From Ignavibacteria bacterium (GTDB lineage: Bacteria; Bacteroidota; Ignavibacteria; Tepidaquicellales; Tepidaquicellaceae): a stretch of 64,000 nucleotides of DNA. Location: assembly GCA_016716125.1 (NCBI GenBank), contig JADJWZ010000022.1:1-64000 (forward strand), read 5' to 3'. A program made the translations under genes and the position numbers. Within the stretch, counting starts at the first letter, position 1, and each line of letters begins with the position of its first letter. Of this stretch, positions 28,833 to 38,941 are shown in pieces. The notes beneath the pieces were generated by a model that had not been told where the DNA came from, searched no databases, and saw only the letters and a list, made by a program, of their open reading frames with translations.

Positions 28833-29732
28833 TTATTGCTGAGTTTCATCTTCCAACGTATGTATTTCTATATTAATTTCACTTTTATTGTTATTTCTTT
28901 TATTTTTTTTACAGTCTGTATTATTCTTTATTTCTCTGTCTATATTAATATTTATATTTTTATTTGAATTTGTGTAAACTTTTTTATTATTTTTCGATTT
29001 AATTTTAAACTCTTTTTTGGATTTATATTTATGAGAGTATTGATATTGCCTGTCTGAACATTCATCTGAAATAACTACTATGCAGTTTTCTGAATCTAAA
29101 TTTTCATCACTGTATTGAGTAGCAGTCCCAATCTCAAGATCAGAATTTTTTGAACCGGTTTCTTTTGTTTTACCCTTAACTTTGTTTTTTAATTTTGAAT
29201 TTACATTATACACATAATTATATTCAAAACCGTTGCCGTTTACAATATCCTTATTTACAGATGCTGAAAAACATTCTTTATTGATAACCGATCTTTGTAA
29301 TCGCTGAGTAGTGTTATTATCAGCTGTCGTATTATTCAGACTTTTACTTTTTCTGAGTTCGACAGGTTTGTCTTTTTTCTTTAAAAGGTTATTCAATTCA
29401 GCAGTAAAGTCAACATTTTTGTCAGGAACCGGCTTCTTTGTTTTTGCCTGATTCTCTTTATTGTAATCTGATATTCCGCTTTCTGCAAAAGCATTTAACG
29501 GCGTTATCCTGCCTTTAGACTTCCTGAATATTTTTTTGACTGAAGCTATTTTTTGAGGGTTATTGAAATTTGATAAAGCATCATCGCCGTTTAAAGGCAC
29601 ATTTATTTCCAGCTCATTTGCAGTGAAAACTTCATTGAAAGATTTTTCAAGGTCAGTACTGAATTGATAATAAATGAACCCGGCTAAAAGGGAAACAATC
29701 ACAGAAGACAGATAATTTTTTTTATACTTCAT
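28833..29732 (-). CDS. Unknown single-TM, Lys/Asn-rich protein
   Basis: A 299-residue protein that I do not recognise. It has one N-terminal transmembrane segment (about 8-24, SSVIVSLLAGFIYYQF). A mostly hydrophilic, low-complexity body follows, rich in N, K, S and T, with asparagine/isoleucine runs (NKNININIDREIKNN) near the C-terminus. The composition suggests an intrinsically disordered periplasmic or cytoplasmic part. It is 40 bases upstream of the HMA-like gene on the same strand, so they may be co-transcribed. Confidence -1.
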   Translation of the reverse strand: MKYKKNYLSSVIVSLLAGFIYYQFSTDLEKSFNEVFTANELEINVPLNGDDALSNFNNPQKIASVKKIFRKSKGRITPLNAFAESGISDYNKENQAKTKKPVPDKNVDFTAELNNLLKKKDKPVELRKSKSLNNTTADNNTTQRLQRSVINKECFSASVNKDIVNGNGFEYNYVYNVNSKLKNKVKGKTKETGSKNSDLEIGTATQYSDENLDSENCIVVISDECSDRQYQYSHKYKSKKEFKIKSKNNKKVYTNSNKNININIDREIKNNTDCKKNKRNNNKSEINIEIHTLEDETQQ

Positions 29733-29931
29733 AGCAATTGTTAATACATTAAATAATCCCGTTTTTTATTAATGCTAATATACAATTTTAAAACAAAAAT
29801 TAAAATAATTTTTTAAAACTAATTTTATGAGAAATGTTATCCTGAATTTAGCATAATGAATGATCTATAATGATATTAAATTTTAAAACGTGTCTTCTTC
29901 GGCAAAGTTAAATGAATTCTTTTCCAAACCT

Positions 29932-31182
29932 CTACTTGATCCTTTTTATAGCAACAAGAGTTCTGTCATCAGAATATTTCCCCTTTGTTGAAAACTTATT
30001 AACGTCCTGTATGATCTTGCCGCAAATTTCCTTTGCATTTAAATCTTTATTATCCAGTAAGATCTGCTTTAATCTGTCATCTCCGTAAAATAAAAATTCT
30101 TCATTCGTTGCCTCCACAATTCCGTCCGTATAAAGCAACAGTATATCATTCTTCTTGAAATTAATACTGTCCGAATAATATTTCTGATACGGGGCAGGAC
30201 CAAGTACGGGACCGGTAGTTGATAAAAATTCTGTCTCACCTTTCTCTGAATTATAAAATATAGGCGGGTTTTGTCCTGCATTAACATACTGGCAAAGTCC
30301 TTTTCTGTCCTTTATAAGCTCACAATAAAAAAGAGTAACAAATCTTTCATAAGGAAACGTCTCATATACAAGATTATTGATTTTTTTAACCATCGTAGTA
30401 AGTTTGATCTGAAATTCAACACCCATTCTTAAAGCTCCCGAAACATACAGCGCCTGCGCAGCTGCGGATATTCCTTTTGAAGCCGCATCTCCTACAGCTA
30501 TACCAACTCTTTCCTTGTCTTCGCTTTCTAAGTAATCAAAAAAATCTCCTCCTACTATCTTATCAGGAATTGACAAACCGAACATTTCGAAATTACCGAA
30601 TTTCATTTCATGATCAGGAAGAATGCTTTGTTGAATTTCACGGGCTTTGTTAAGCTCAAGAATATTCTCCTTTGCGGAAGATTCGATCCCTTTACTCCTT
30701 ATTATAGAGCTGAGCGTCATACTGATAATATTCAGTGTATTTAAAAGATCATCTTCTATAAATTTTGCATTCAGCGCAATAAGATATTCATACAGATAGA
30801 AATTTTCATCTTTGTCATCTTTGAATTTAAATCTTTCTCCGACTCCGGTTGCGGAGTAATGATAAATTCCTTTGTCAATAAGATATTCATCGGTTTCCTC
30901 TGCAATAACAGATCTGTATAGACCGACATTCTTAAACATCGGATACTGGTAAACGCTTAGTTCGTAATTTTTTTCGATTAGATCCACATCGCCCATTTGT
31001 TCGAAAAGTGAATATGAAGATTTCTCTTTATTAAGTACCCATAATCTTCCTCCGATTATTTTTATTTCCTCGTCTCTGATAATTTGCTTAAGGACATATG
31101 TGAGAAGCTCTTCATCATTATTAATTTTCGGCGCTTCCTTTACAATGTTTTCAATTGTTCTGAATAGTTTTTTTTGTTCCAT
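29932..31182 (-). CDS. PP2C/SpoIIE family serine phosphatase with N-terminal sensor region
   Basis: A 416-residue protein. Residues 1-180 look like a GAF-type sensor without clear ligand residues. A linker helix with ELNKAREIQQSILPDHE leads to a SpoIIE/PP2C phosphatase domain with the metal aspartates in GGDFFDY, VGDAASKG, YTDGIVEA and SDDRTLV. Such enzymes act in partner-switching control of anti-sigma/anti-anti-sigma factors. It is the last gene of the hutH-yihY-phosphatase run (17 bases after yihY). No antagonist partner is seen in the window. Confidence -1.
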   Translation of the reverse strand: MEQKKLFRTIENIVKEAPKINNDEELLTYVLKQIIRDEEIKIIGGRLWVLNKEKSSYSLFEQMGDVDLIEKNYELSVYQYPMFKNVGLYRSVIAEETDEYLIDKGIYHYSATGVGERFKFKDDKDENFYLYEYLIALNAKFIEDDLLNTLNIISMTLSSIIRSKGIESSAKENILELNKAREIQQSILPDHEMKFGNFEMFGLSIPDKIVGGDFFDYLESEDKERVGIAVGDAASKGISAAAQALYVSGALRMGVEFQIKLTTMVKKINNLVYETFPYERFVTLFYCELIKDRKGLCQYVNAGQNPPIFYNSEKGETEFLSTTGPVLGPAPYQKYYSDSINFKKNDILLLYTDGIVEATNEEFLFYGDDRLKQILLDNKDLNAKEICGKIIQDVNKFSTKGKYSDDRTLVAIKRIK

Positions 31183-31199
31183 ATGTTTTTAGAAATAAA

Positions 31200-32105
31200 T
31201 TATTGTTTAGTTTTAAATGACTTCTTAAGATTATTCCTTTCCATATAAATATCGCCCAGCTCTGCGCCGACTACAAGCACCAATGAAACATAATATATAA
31301 AAAAGATACTAATTACAATTGTAGCAAATGCTCCGTAGATCCTGTCATAACTTGCAACATTCAGAATATAAAATCCAAAAAGATATTTAAGCAGCTCAAA
31401 AAATATTGCGGTTACAAATGAGGAGTAAAATATAACTTTTTTGTTGATCTTCCAGAAAGGAACAAATATATACAGTATGTAAAAAAGACAAAAAGAAATT
31501 ATAAATCCAAGTATAACCGGAACCATTTTCTGAAAAAAACTAAGATCAATATATTCACCGAATAAACCCTGAGAATAAGTTTCAATAATCGGAACTATGC
31601 CGGTGATTGCAAGAGATAACAGAAGCAGAATAAGTGAAATAATGACAAGAAAAAAATCCCTGATCTTTTCTTTCAGTAAACTTTGTTCGGCATCGACTTT
31701 AAAAACTTTTTTCAATACTTCTCTTAAAGCGCTGAATACGCCGCTCGCAGTCCAGAATATACCTATTATACTCGCTATTCCGGTAATGAAAGTATTGGAT
31801 GTAAGCTCTTTTGTTTTATCTATTAATTCAAATATTATCCGCTCTTTATACTGACCCGGAAGCGGTACAAAGCTGTTGATATAATCAATTAATTTTTTCT
31901 GAACGGTCTCACTGTCAAGATAAATGCCTAAGAAAGTAAAAATAAGCAGTGCGAACGGTATAAGACAGATCAGAATATTAAATGATATACCGGAAGACAT
32001 TATCCATATATGATCATGATCAAATTTATAAAGGAGTTTATCGGAATAATAAATTATTCTTTCGGCATACTTATTCTTTTTGATCCGGTCAATAAAATTT
32101 TTCAT
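31200..32105 (-). CDS. YihY/BrkB family membrane protein
   Basis: A 301-residue inner-membrane protein with about six hydrophobic helices and the YihY/BrkB fingerprint: SSGISFNILICLIPFALL, SIIGIFWTASGVFSALREVL and YVSLVLVVGAELGDIY. The family was once called ribonuclease BN; its role is unsettled. The ATG at 32105 is preferred; the frame also opens at TTG 32111, which overlaps the hutH stop by four bases. The gene belongs to the hutH-phosphatase run on the minus strand. Confidence -1.
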   Translation of the reverse strand: MKNFIDRIKKNKYAERIIYYSDKLLYKFDHDHIWIMSSGISFNILICLIPFALLIFTFLGIYLDSETVQKKLIDYINSFVPLPGQYKERIIFELIDKTKELTSNTFITGIASIIGIFWTASGVFSALREVLKKVFKVDAEQSLLKEKIRDFFLVIISLILLLLSLAITGIVPIIETYSQGLFGEYIDLSFFQKMVPVILGFIISFCLFYILYIFVPFWKINKKVIFYSSFVTAIFFELLKYLFGFYILNVASYDRIYGAFATIVISIFFIYYVSLVLVVGAELGDIYMERNNLKKSFKTKQ

Positions 32106-32107
32106 TC

Positions 32108-33643
32108 TCAAAAAAGTTTACCGCAGTTATTTTCCACCTCATCAATAAAATCAGTGTTGTAAATAATCCCGCTAAAATTCAGGATCTGATCGCTTGTTAT
32201 TGTATCTTCCTTTATATGTTTTGAGAATTTTCTGATATATGAATACGCTTTTTCCGTTCCTGCGCCGCTTTTAAGCGGTCTTAAAAAATCCAATCCCTGC
32301 GCTGCGCATAAAAACTCTATTGATATAATATTTTTCACGTTATTAATCACATCATAACATTTTATTGAAGCGACTGATCCCATTGAGTTATGATCTTCCT
32401 GATTAGCGCTGGTAGGAATTGAATCTACAGATGCGGGATGACATAATACTTTATTCTCGCTGACAAGTGATGCAGCAGTGTATTGCGCGATCATCAGACC
32501 TGAATTTAATCCTCCTTTAATTATAAGGAATCTCGGCAGTCCGCTCAGACTACCGTCAAGAAGTCTTGCAGTCCTGCGCTCGCTGATATTACCGAGTTCG
32601 CTGACTGCAATTGCCAGGAAGTCTGCAATAAACGCAAGCGGCTCACCGTGAAAATTTCCTCCTTCTATATGTTCGCCTGATTCAGGAAATAAAAGCGGGT
32701 TATCGGTGGCAGAATTTATTTCCGTCTCAAGAACTTTTTTACAATGCGAAATTGTATCCTTCACTGCGCCGTGTACCTGCGGCATACATCTAAGTGAATA
32801 AGCATCCTGCACTTTACCGCAGTCTCTGTGAGATCTCATTATCTCACTGCCTTTCAAAAGTTTTCGTAAATTTGCTGCAGATTTCTTTTGTCCGGGATGC
32901 GGCCTTACTGACTGAAGTTTATCCGAAAAAGCTTTATCCGTTCCGCGCAACGCATCAAGTGACATGCTTCCTGAAATGTCGGCAAGCTTTGAAATATATT
33001 CAGCATCGAAAATTGATTTGCAGATATACGCTGACATCATCTGCGTTCCGTTTATCATTGCAAGTCCTTCCTTGGCGGAAAGTTCAAACGGCTTTAACTT
33101 TTTCGATTTCAAAGCAATACTGCTTTTTGTAATATTACCGTTTAATTTACATAACCCTTCACCAATTAAAAGGAGCGCAAGATGAGACAGGGGAGACAGG
33201 TCACCTGAACTACCGACAGAACCTTTTGAAGGTATCAGCGGGACTATACCGGAATTAAATATTGAAATTAATCTTTGTATAAGATCAGGTCTTACACCTG
33301 AATAACCCTTTGCAAGAGAGTTTATTCTAAATAGCAGCATGAGCCTTGCGATTATATCAGGAATGAATTTCCCGACTCCTGCTGAATGTGACAGTATTAA
33401 ATTTCTTTGTAATATTTTAGAGTCTTTCTGTGATATTTTAACATCTTTAAATTCGCCAAAGCCTGTAGTTACTCCGTAGATCACTTCATTTTTCGCAATC
33501 CATCTTTTTACCATTGCCGCAGAAGCTTTGATATTTTTTTCGGCTGATTTCTGCAGCTTGATCTTCTGACCTGACATAACTATCTGAATCGAATTTTCAA
33601 CCGTAAGATTGCTGCCGTTTATAGAAAATAATTTATTTTGCAT
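32108..33643 (-). CDS. hutH: Histidine ammonia-lyase-like MIO enzyme
   Basis: A 511-residue member of the aromatic amino acid lyase family, which eliminates ammonia from histidine or related amino acids using an MIO cofactor formed from three internal residues. The triad here is S145-S146-G147 (GSVGSSGDLSP) rather than the usual ASG. S85-H86 in NLILSHSAGVG is the histidine-selective signature, and conserved YGVTTGFGE (55-63) and QEDHNSMG blocks are present. No hutU, hutI or hutG lies nearby, so a complete Hut pathway is not shown. It is the first gene of a run with yihY and a SpoIIE phosphatase. Confidence -1.
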   Translation of the reverse strand: MQNKLFSINGSNLTVENSIQIVMSGQKIKLQKSAEKNIKASAAMVKRWIAKNEVIYGVTTGFGEFKDVKISQKDSKILQRNLILSHSAGVGKFIPDIIARLMLLFRINSLAKGYSGVRPDLIQRLISIFNSGIVPLIPSKGSVGSSGDLSPLSHLALLLIGEGLCKLNGNITKSSIALKSKKLKPFELSAKEGLAMINGTQMMSAYICKSIFDAEYISKLADISGSMSLDALRGTDKAFSDKLQSVRPHPGQKKSAANLRKLLKGSEIMRSHRDCGKVQDAYSLRCMPQVHGAVKDTISHCKKVLETEINSATDNPLLFPESGEHIEGGNFHGEPLAFIADFLAIAVSELGNISERRTARLLDGSLSGLPRFLIIKGGLNSGLMIAQYTAASLVSENKVLCHPASVDSIPTSANQEDHNSMGSVASIKCYDVINNVKNIISIEFLCAAQGLDFLRPLKSGAGTEKAYSYIRKFSKHIKEDTITSDQILNFSGIIYNTDFIDEVENNCGKLF

Positions 33644-33733
33644 TAAGTAATATACAAATGAAGCATAGAATTTTAAAGATATAAAAAGGCATTAATAGTG
33701 AGGCAGATGATATGATATAAGGATGAAAATGAG

Positions 33734-33934
33734 TTAAGCGGATTTAAGTAATTTCATATTATTGATATAATCTTCTGCATCATTTCTGCTGTTAAACCAA
33801 TGAGAAGATTCGACGGATTTAAAAAAAAGAAATTTTTTAACAACATTGACGATCCACATTGCCGGATCTGAATATCTGTTAATTAATTCAACCGTCTTTC
33901 CGTTTACAGAAAATTTCTTGTGAAAATCTTTCAT
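33734..33934 (-). CDS. Small hypothetical protein
   Basis: A 66-residue frame starting with ATG, KDFHKKFSVNGKTVELI and ending near a helix DAEDYINNMKLLK. The N-terminal beta-rich VNGKTVELINRY and C-terminal helix could make a small alpha/beta fold. It sits in a 490-base gap with no better frame. No family is recognised; it may be a real small gene. Confidence -1.
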   Translation of the reverse strand: MKDFHKKFSVNGKTVELINRYSDPAMWIVNVVKKFLFFKSVESSHWFNSRNDAEDYINNMKLLKSA

Positions 33935-34136
33935 AACTTTATTGATAATTTATACAAATTTTATCTATATAAATACATCAATGTTTGTGCTTCACTGAGT
34001 GTTATCTTTAAAAAACAATAGACCTATAAAAAAATTTTTAATAGAGTAATAAATGGATATTAAAATAATTTCGCATCAGATAATTTGAACAAAATAAAAA
34101 CTCATCCGTAATAAAGTCATTTGAAAAATTGAAAAA

Positions 34137-35219
34137 TTGAAAAAGAAAAGATTGATAAAAAAAATTTACGATTTTTATTCTGATGATCTAACTTCTAAAG
34201 AACTTGAAAACACACTTTTTCGTGAGACTCCCGTCAGATACAGATATTATTTAAAAGAACTTGAAAAGTCCGGTGATATTCAAACCGGCAAGCGCGGATT
34301 ATTTTCCAAAATAAAAACATTTACAAAAGCATTTCTGGTAAAGCTTTCACCGGTTATAAGAATTTTTTATACTGCAGCAATAGCAGGGTTTATCTTTGCA
34401 TGGCTGTCAGAAAACTGGAATTTAGCCGTACTTACCTTTTTAATTATAAATTTTATACTGATCTATGAAATTGCTGAAAAGCTAACTTCACGGGACGAAC
34501 TAAAAGTAGCAAGAGATCTGCAGATAAGTCTTATACCTAAAGAACCTCCGCATGATGATTATTTTGAGATCTCATATTATTATGAAACTGCGAAAGTTGT
34601 AGGCGGGGATTTTATTGATTTTATTAATAAGAATGAGAATGTTTATTATATTTCCACCGGCGATATTTCCGGGAAAGGAATGTCGGCGGCTTTATATATG
34701 ATCCAGGTCAGACTTATGATGAGACAGCTGTCGGATCAATTTGATAATCCTAAATCTGTGCTGAAAGGACTCAATAAGAACGTTTTCAGACATATTAAAA
34801 AAGGGCTCTATTTCAGCTCAATATTAACAGAAGTAAACCGCAATAAACTGAAAATATGCAGAGCAGGTCATTCGCCAGTTCTTCTTTATGAAAAATCCAC
34901 CGGTATCTGCCGTGAGATCAGACAGAACGGTATGGCTGTCGGACTTTGCGAAGGAGAGCTTTTTGACAATTCACTTGAAGAAATAGAAGTCGAAACACAT
35001 TCAGGAGACATTGTATTTTATTATTCCGACGGACTGACCGAAAGTATGAACAGTCAGAAAGATGAGTTCGGACTGGACAAAGTTAAGGAATTATTATGCG
35101 GAAATTTTTTCAGATCTGCTGAAGATCTGAAATCAATATTTCTTTCTGAGATAAACAAATTTATAGGATACTCCGAAGTTCATGATGATATCACATTAAT
35201 AATTCTAAAAGCCAAATAA
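34137..35219 (+). CDS. Membrane-anchored SpoIIE family serine phosphatase
   Basis: A 360-residue protein read from TTG 34137. Residues 1-60 are basic and helical. Two hydrophobic segments (about 72-90 and 96-112) form a hairpin in the inner membrane. A linker helix (ELKVARDLQISLIPKEPP) leads to a SpoIIE/PP2C domain with metal-binding GGDFIDFI, GDISGKGMSAAL, YYSDGLTESM and HDDITLIIL. It is related to the phosphatase at 29932..31182 but has no GAF-like part. Likely role: dephosphorylation of an anti-anti-sigma factor, with input through the membrane. Confidence -1.
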   Translation: MKKKRLIKKIYDFYSDDLTSKELENTLFRETPVRYRYYLKELEKSGDIQTGKRGLFSKIKTFTKAFLVKLSPVIRIFYTAAIAGFIFAWLSENWNLAVLTFLIINFILIYEIAEKLTSRDELKVARDLQISLIPKEPPHDDYFEISYYYETAKVVGGDFIDFINKNENVYYISTGDISGKGMSAALYMIQVRLMMRQLSDQFDNPKSVLKGLNKNVFRHIKKGLYFSSILTEVNRNKLKICRAGHSPVLLYEKSTGICREIRQNGMAVGLCEGELFDNSLEEIEVETHSGDIVFYYSDGLTESMNSQKDEFGLDKVKELLCGNFFRSAEDLKSIFLSEINKFIGYSEVHDDITLIILKAK

Positions 35220-35594
35220 TATATTTTAATACTACTTACCATATCTACTTCATAAATTTTCAATTCTCTTCAATTCGTTGTTTGATGTAACCTCATTAAC
35301 TTTAAGCAAGTTAACGTAAAATCTCTACTGAAGAATTATAGCCCTCTAATTATAGCTTGTAAATTATGCATAATAGAGAAATACCTTAAAGTAAAACTTT
35401 TAATAAAATAGGTTTTTATTTTAATTTTTTTTTTTTATTTTAGCAGACTTAAAATTTTTTTAATTAATTAAACGAAAGGAATCATATTATATCATTTCTA
35501 TGGATTTTTATCTTTACTCCTGAGTTTTTTAATCCAGCAGATTAAATTTCCTTTTTCTATACCCAAAATAGAAATAGCAATGGTGTAAAAAGGT
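35220..35594. other. Intergenic region with short inverted repeat and T12 run
   Basis: There is no gene here. TTAACTT (35296..35302) and AAGTTAA (35308..35314) form a perfect seven-base-pair inverted repeat with a five-base loop. A run of twelve T lies at 35425..35436. A minus-strand frame crossing 35498..35698 overlaps the next gene and has no protein-like features. Confidence -1.
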
Positions 35595-37649
35595 ATGAAA
35601 ACAATAAATATAGTTTCTATTGGTGTTTCATATATTTTAACTGCACTTTCTTTTCTCTTCAGCATCACATCTAATGCTGAGCCGGTATCTGAACTCAATT
35701 CAACCGGAATTACTTCTACAACTACATTATATAATTTTCCGGGAAATCTTCAGCTTTATGCAAGGGACAACTTTGATTCAGCTGAAGTTACTTATTCCGG
35801 CAAAGTAAATTCCGCCGGATATGATTCTGTATATGTGGAAGTTTTTAAGAATGCTTCTATTTGGAAAAGAAAAGGATCTAAATTAATATATGCAAACGGT
35901 TCAGCTGTATTTGATCTGAAACAAAAGATACATTCGGAACTTTCAGAGTATCATTTTAAACTGTATCTGAAAACAGGTTCCTCAAGCGTATTGATAAGCA
36001 AGGCAGACAGTGTGGTCTGCGGAGACATATATTTAATCGGCGGTCAGTCGAATTCACACCCGACCGATGCTCTTATGACTTATAAAAATGAATACTGCAG
36101 ATCTTTCGGAATTCAGACTCTTAATTATAATTCCTTCCCATACAATCCCGGTGATACCCTCTGGGGTCTCTCAAATGCGGACGGAGCTGTAAGAGTATTC
36201 AGCGGACCTCATAACGTCGGAATTTGGGGACTGGAAATGCAGAGAATGATCAAGGAAAATTTTGGTATTCCCACCGCTATTATTAACGGAGGTGCAGCCG
36301 CGTCTACAATTGAAAACAATCTCAGAAACAATAATAATCATGCTGATATAAATACTATTTACGGCAGACAATTGTACAGATCTCAAAAAGCGGGAATTAC
36401 AAATAAAGTCAAAGCAATACTCTGGTTTCAGGGTGAATCAAACGGTACACTTTCCTGGCAGAATTATAAACAGAATTTTCAGACTTTATATAATCAATGG
36501 AGTCAAAACTATCCGGGCTTTAAATATACTTATGTATTTCAGACAAGACCGGGCTGTTCGGAACAGTATGCAAGTCAGCTTAGAGAAGTGCAGAGAAATT
36601 TACCTGAATCTATTTCAAACCTTGAAGTTTTATCTACCTCAGGACTTCCATTTTTTAGCGGATGTCATTATCAGTATTGGGGCTATAAGAATATCGGTAC
36701 AGTAATTTTCAGATATGTGAGCCAGAAATTTTATTCACCTGTAGATACTAACGGAATGCGCGGACCGAATGTGAGAACAGCATTTTACACCAATGCGCAA
36801 AAAAATGAAATTGCAGTTTTGTTTAATAACTCATCAGTTTCTTACTGGCCTGCGGATTCTCTCGGTCAGAGCATGAAAAATTATTTTTATCTTGACGGAC
36901 AAACAAGTAAAGTTTCTTTAGGTTCTAAGTCGGGCGATACTATAAAATTAAAACTTTTCACTTCAAGTAACGCAACTAAACTGACTTATCTGCCGACTGT
37001 CTGGACTCATATAGATTCGGCAGTATATCTCGGTCCGTTCTTAAGAAATACCAAAGGTATAGGAGCATTTTCATTTCATGATTTCCCTATAACAAACAAT
37101 CCTCTGACTTACATAAATTTAAAACTATCCGCGGAAGGAATGTATAACCAATATCAGGGAAGATTGAATCTGTCTGATACTTTTACAGCGTATATTAGAA
37201 ATAACTTCTTCCCTTACCTGATAAGAGACTCTGCAAAGATCACAATTGATTCACTGAATTTTACCGGAAGTTTCAATACAACTGATTTGTCCACAGGGTA
37301 TTATTATTTTGTAGTAAAGGGTAAGAACACAATAGAAACATGGAGTAAAAGCGGCGGAACTTACGTTCAAGCGGGAAAAATAATTAATTATGATTTCAGA
37401 TCATCCGCCTCACAGGCTTATGGAAATAATCTGAAGCGGATAAACAATATGTTTTGTATTTACAGCGGTGATGTAAACAGAGACGGATTTATTGATCTGA
37501 CTGATATGCTGAGAATAGACAATGATGCTATTAATTTACTGACTGGTTACAATGATACTGATATTGACAGAGACGGAATAGTAGATCTGAGTGATCTTTT
37601 AATTGCAGATAACAATGCAGGTAATTTTGTGGTCAAACGAACACCATAG
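35595..37649 (+). CDS. Secreted sialate O-acetylesterase-like protein with dockerin-type end
   Basis: A 684-residue secreted protein with a signal peptide (1-27, cleavage after SNA). Its catalytic region is the SGNH/SASA esterase family: block I GGQSNSHP near residue 151, GGAAAST, and a GESNG block near 282. Such enzymes remove O-acetyl groups from sialic acid or plant glycans. Residues about 505-684 hold the module shared with 49024..51879, 55624..58725 and 60344..63195, with NTIETWSK and a YSGDVNRDGFIDL then DIDRDGIVDLSDL dockerin-like calcium loops. No T9SS CTD is visible. It stands alone with a terminator after it. Confidence -1.
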   Translation: MKTINIVSIGVSYILTALSFLFSITSNAEPVSELNSTGITSTTTLYNFPGNLQLYARDNFDSAEVTYSGKVNSAGYDSVYVEVFKNASIWKRKGSKLIYANGSAVFDLKQKIHSELSEYHFKLYLKTGSSSVLISKADSVVCGDIYLIGGQSNSHPTDALMTYKNEYCRSFGIQTLNYNSFPYNPGDTLWGLSNADGAVRVFSGPHNVGIWGLEMQRMIKENFGIPTAIINGGAAASTIENNLRNNNNHADINTIYGRQLYRSQKAGITNKVKAILWFQGESNGTLSWQNYKQNFQTLYNQWSQNYPGFKYTYVFQTRPGCSEQYASQLREVQRNLPESISNLEVLSTSGLPFFSGCHYQYWGYKNIGTVIFRYVSQKFYSPVDTNGMRGPNVRTAFYTNAQKNEIAVLFNNSSVSYWPADSLGQSMKNYFYLDGQTSKVSLGSKSGDTIKLKLFTSSNATKLTYLPTVWTHIDSAVYLGPFLRNTKGIGAFSFHDFPITNNPLTYINLKLSAEGMYNQYQGRLNLSDTFTAYIRNNFFPYLIRDSAKITIDSLNFTGSFNTTDLSTGYYYFVVKGKNTIETWSKSGGTYVQAGKIINYDFRSSASQAYGNNLKRINNMFCIYSGDVNRDGFIDLTDMLRIDNDAINLLTGYNDTDIDRDGIVDLSDLLIADNNAGNFVVKRTP

Positions 37650-37688
37650 TAGATACTTAAAATATTCCCTTTAAAGATTTTAATTTTA

Positions 37689-37715
37689 ATCCCGGTATTA
37701 TGCCGGGATTTTTAT
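37689..37715 (+). terminator. Rho-independent terminator after the esterase gene
   Basis: ATCCCGG pairs with CCGGGAT around a short TATTATG loop, followed by a T-rich tail. It lies about 40 bases after the stop codon. Confidence -1.
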
Positions 37716-37791
37716 TTGTATATTGCATTAAATTTTAAACATAATTTAATTAAATTCATAAAAATTTTCAGATAATCAAATCAATTTTCTT

Positions 37792-38940
37792 ATGGAAACA
37801 ATAAATGAATCCGAAGTAAAAGTTCAGGATGCAAATACAAAAAACGAAGATTTTCTTCCTTTGAAAAGAATTGATCACCTCGAGTTTTACTGCGGGAATG
37901 CAAAGCAGTCGTCATTCTTTTATCAGTATGTAATGGGCTTTGATCTTACAGGTTACTCAGGACTCGAAACCGGAAACAGGGAAAAGACATCTTACTTGCT
38001 TGAGCAGGGTAAAATAAGATTTGTATTGTCTTCACCGCTTACAGATGATAATTTTATTGCCGAGCATCATAAAAAGCACGGTGACGGAGTAAGGGATATT
38101 GCAATGGAAGTGGATGACGCGACCAAATCATATTTTGAAACCACAAGCCGGGGCGCAAAAGGAGTTCTCGAACCGACTGAATTCAAAGATGATAACGGAG
38201 TTATAATCAGATCTGCTATTCAAACTTACGGTGATACAATTCATTCATTTGTCGAAAGAAAAAATTATAAAGGATTGTTTATGCCGGGATTTGTCAGCGC
38301 AGCACATAAAGCAGTAAAAGGAATTAAAGACACCGGTCTGAAATCAGTTGACCACATTGTCGGTAATGTCGAGCTTGGTACAATGAATGAATGGGTAAAA
38401 TTTTATGCGCATACAATGGGTTTCAATCAGCTTATATCTTTTGATGATAAGGATATATCAACAGATTACACTGCGCTGATGAGTAAGGTAATGCAGAACG
38501 GCACCGGTAAGATCAAATTCCCGATCAATGAACCGGCAAAAGGAAAGAAGAAATCTCAGATCGAGGAATATCTTGATTTTTATAAATCAGCCGGGGCGCA
38601 GCATATTGCAATGTCTACCGGAAATATTCTTGAAACTGTCAATGAACTAAAGAGCAGAGGTCTGGAATTTCTGACAGTGCCGACTTCATATTACAGGGAA
38701 CTTGAAGCAAGAGTCGGAAAGATCGATGAAAACATTTCAGATCTTGAAAAGCTCGGCGTTCTCGTTGACAGGGATGAAGACGGGTATCTGCTGCAGATAT
38801 TTTCAAAACCGATCGAAGACAGACCTACTGTTTTTTTTGAAATAATTCAGAGAAAAGGAGCAAGGAGTTTCGGTAAAGGAAATTTTAAAGCTCTGTTTGA
38901 AGCGATTGAAAGAGAGCAGGAGCTGAGAGGAACACTATAG
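37792..38940 (+). CDS. hppD: 4-Hydroxyphenylpyruvate dioxygenase
   Basis: A 382-residue Fe(II) dioxygenase that converts 4-hydroxyphenylpyruvate to homogentisate in tyrosine catabolism. Two VOC halves are visible. The C-terminal half has the iron ligands H188 (VDHIVGN), H271 (GAQHIAM) and E350 (FFEIIQRKG). The conserved C-terminal GNFKALFEAIEREQ is present. Length and motifs are normal. No homogentisate dioxygenase or fumarylacetoacetase gene lies in the window, so the pathway is only partly seen. It is followed by AT-rich tandem repeats. Confidence -1.
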   Translation: METINESEVKVQDANTKNEDFLPLKRIDHLEFYCGNAKQSSFFYQYVMGFDLTGYSGLETGNREKTSYLLEQGKIRFVLSSPLTDDNFIAEHHKKHGDGVRDIAMEVDDATKSYFETTSRGAKGVLEPTEFKDDNGVIIRSAIQTYGDTIHSFVERKNYKGLFMPGFVSAAHKAVKGIKDTGLKSVDHIVGNVELGTMNEWVKFYAHTMGFNQLISFDDKDISTDYTALMSKVMQNGTGKIKFPINEPAKGKKKSQIEEYLDFYKSAGAQHIAMSTGNILETVNELKSRGLEFLTVPTSYYRELEARVGKIDENISDLEKLGVLVDRDEDGYLLQIFSKPIEDRPTVFFEIIQRKGARSFGKGNFKALFEAIEREQELRGTL

Positions 38941-38941
38941 T

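Noticed and set aside
35498..35698. Minus-strand 66-residue frame
   Set aside because: It overlaps the start of the esterase gene and has no family features.
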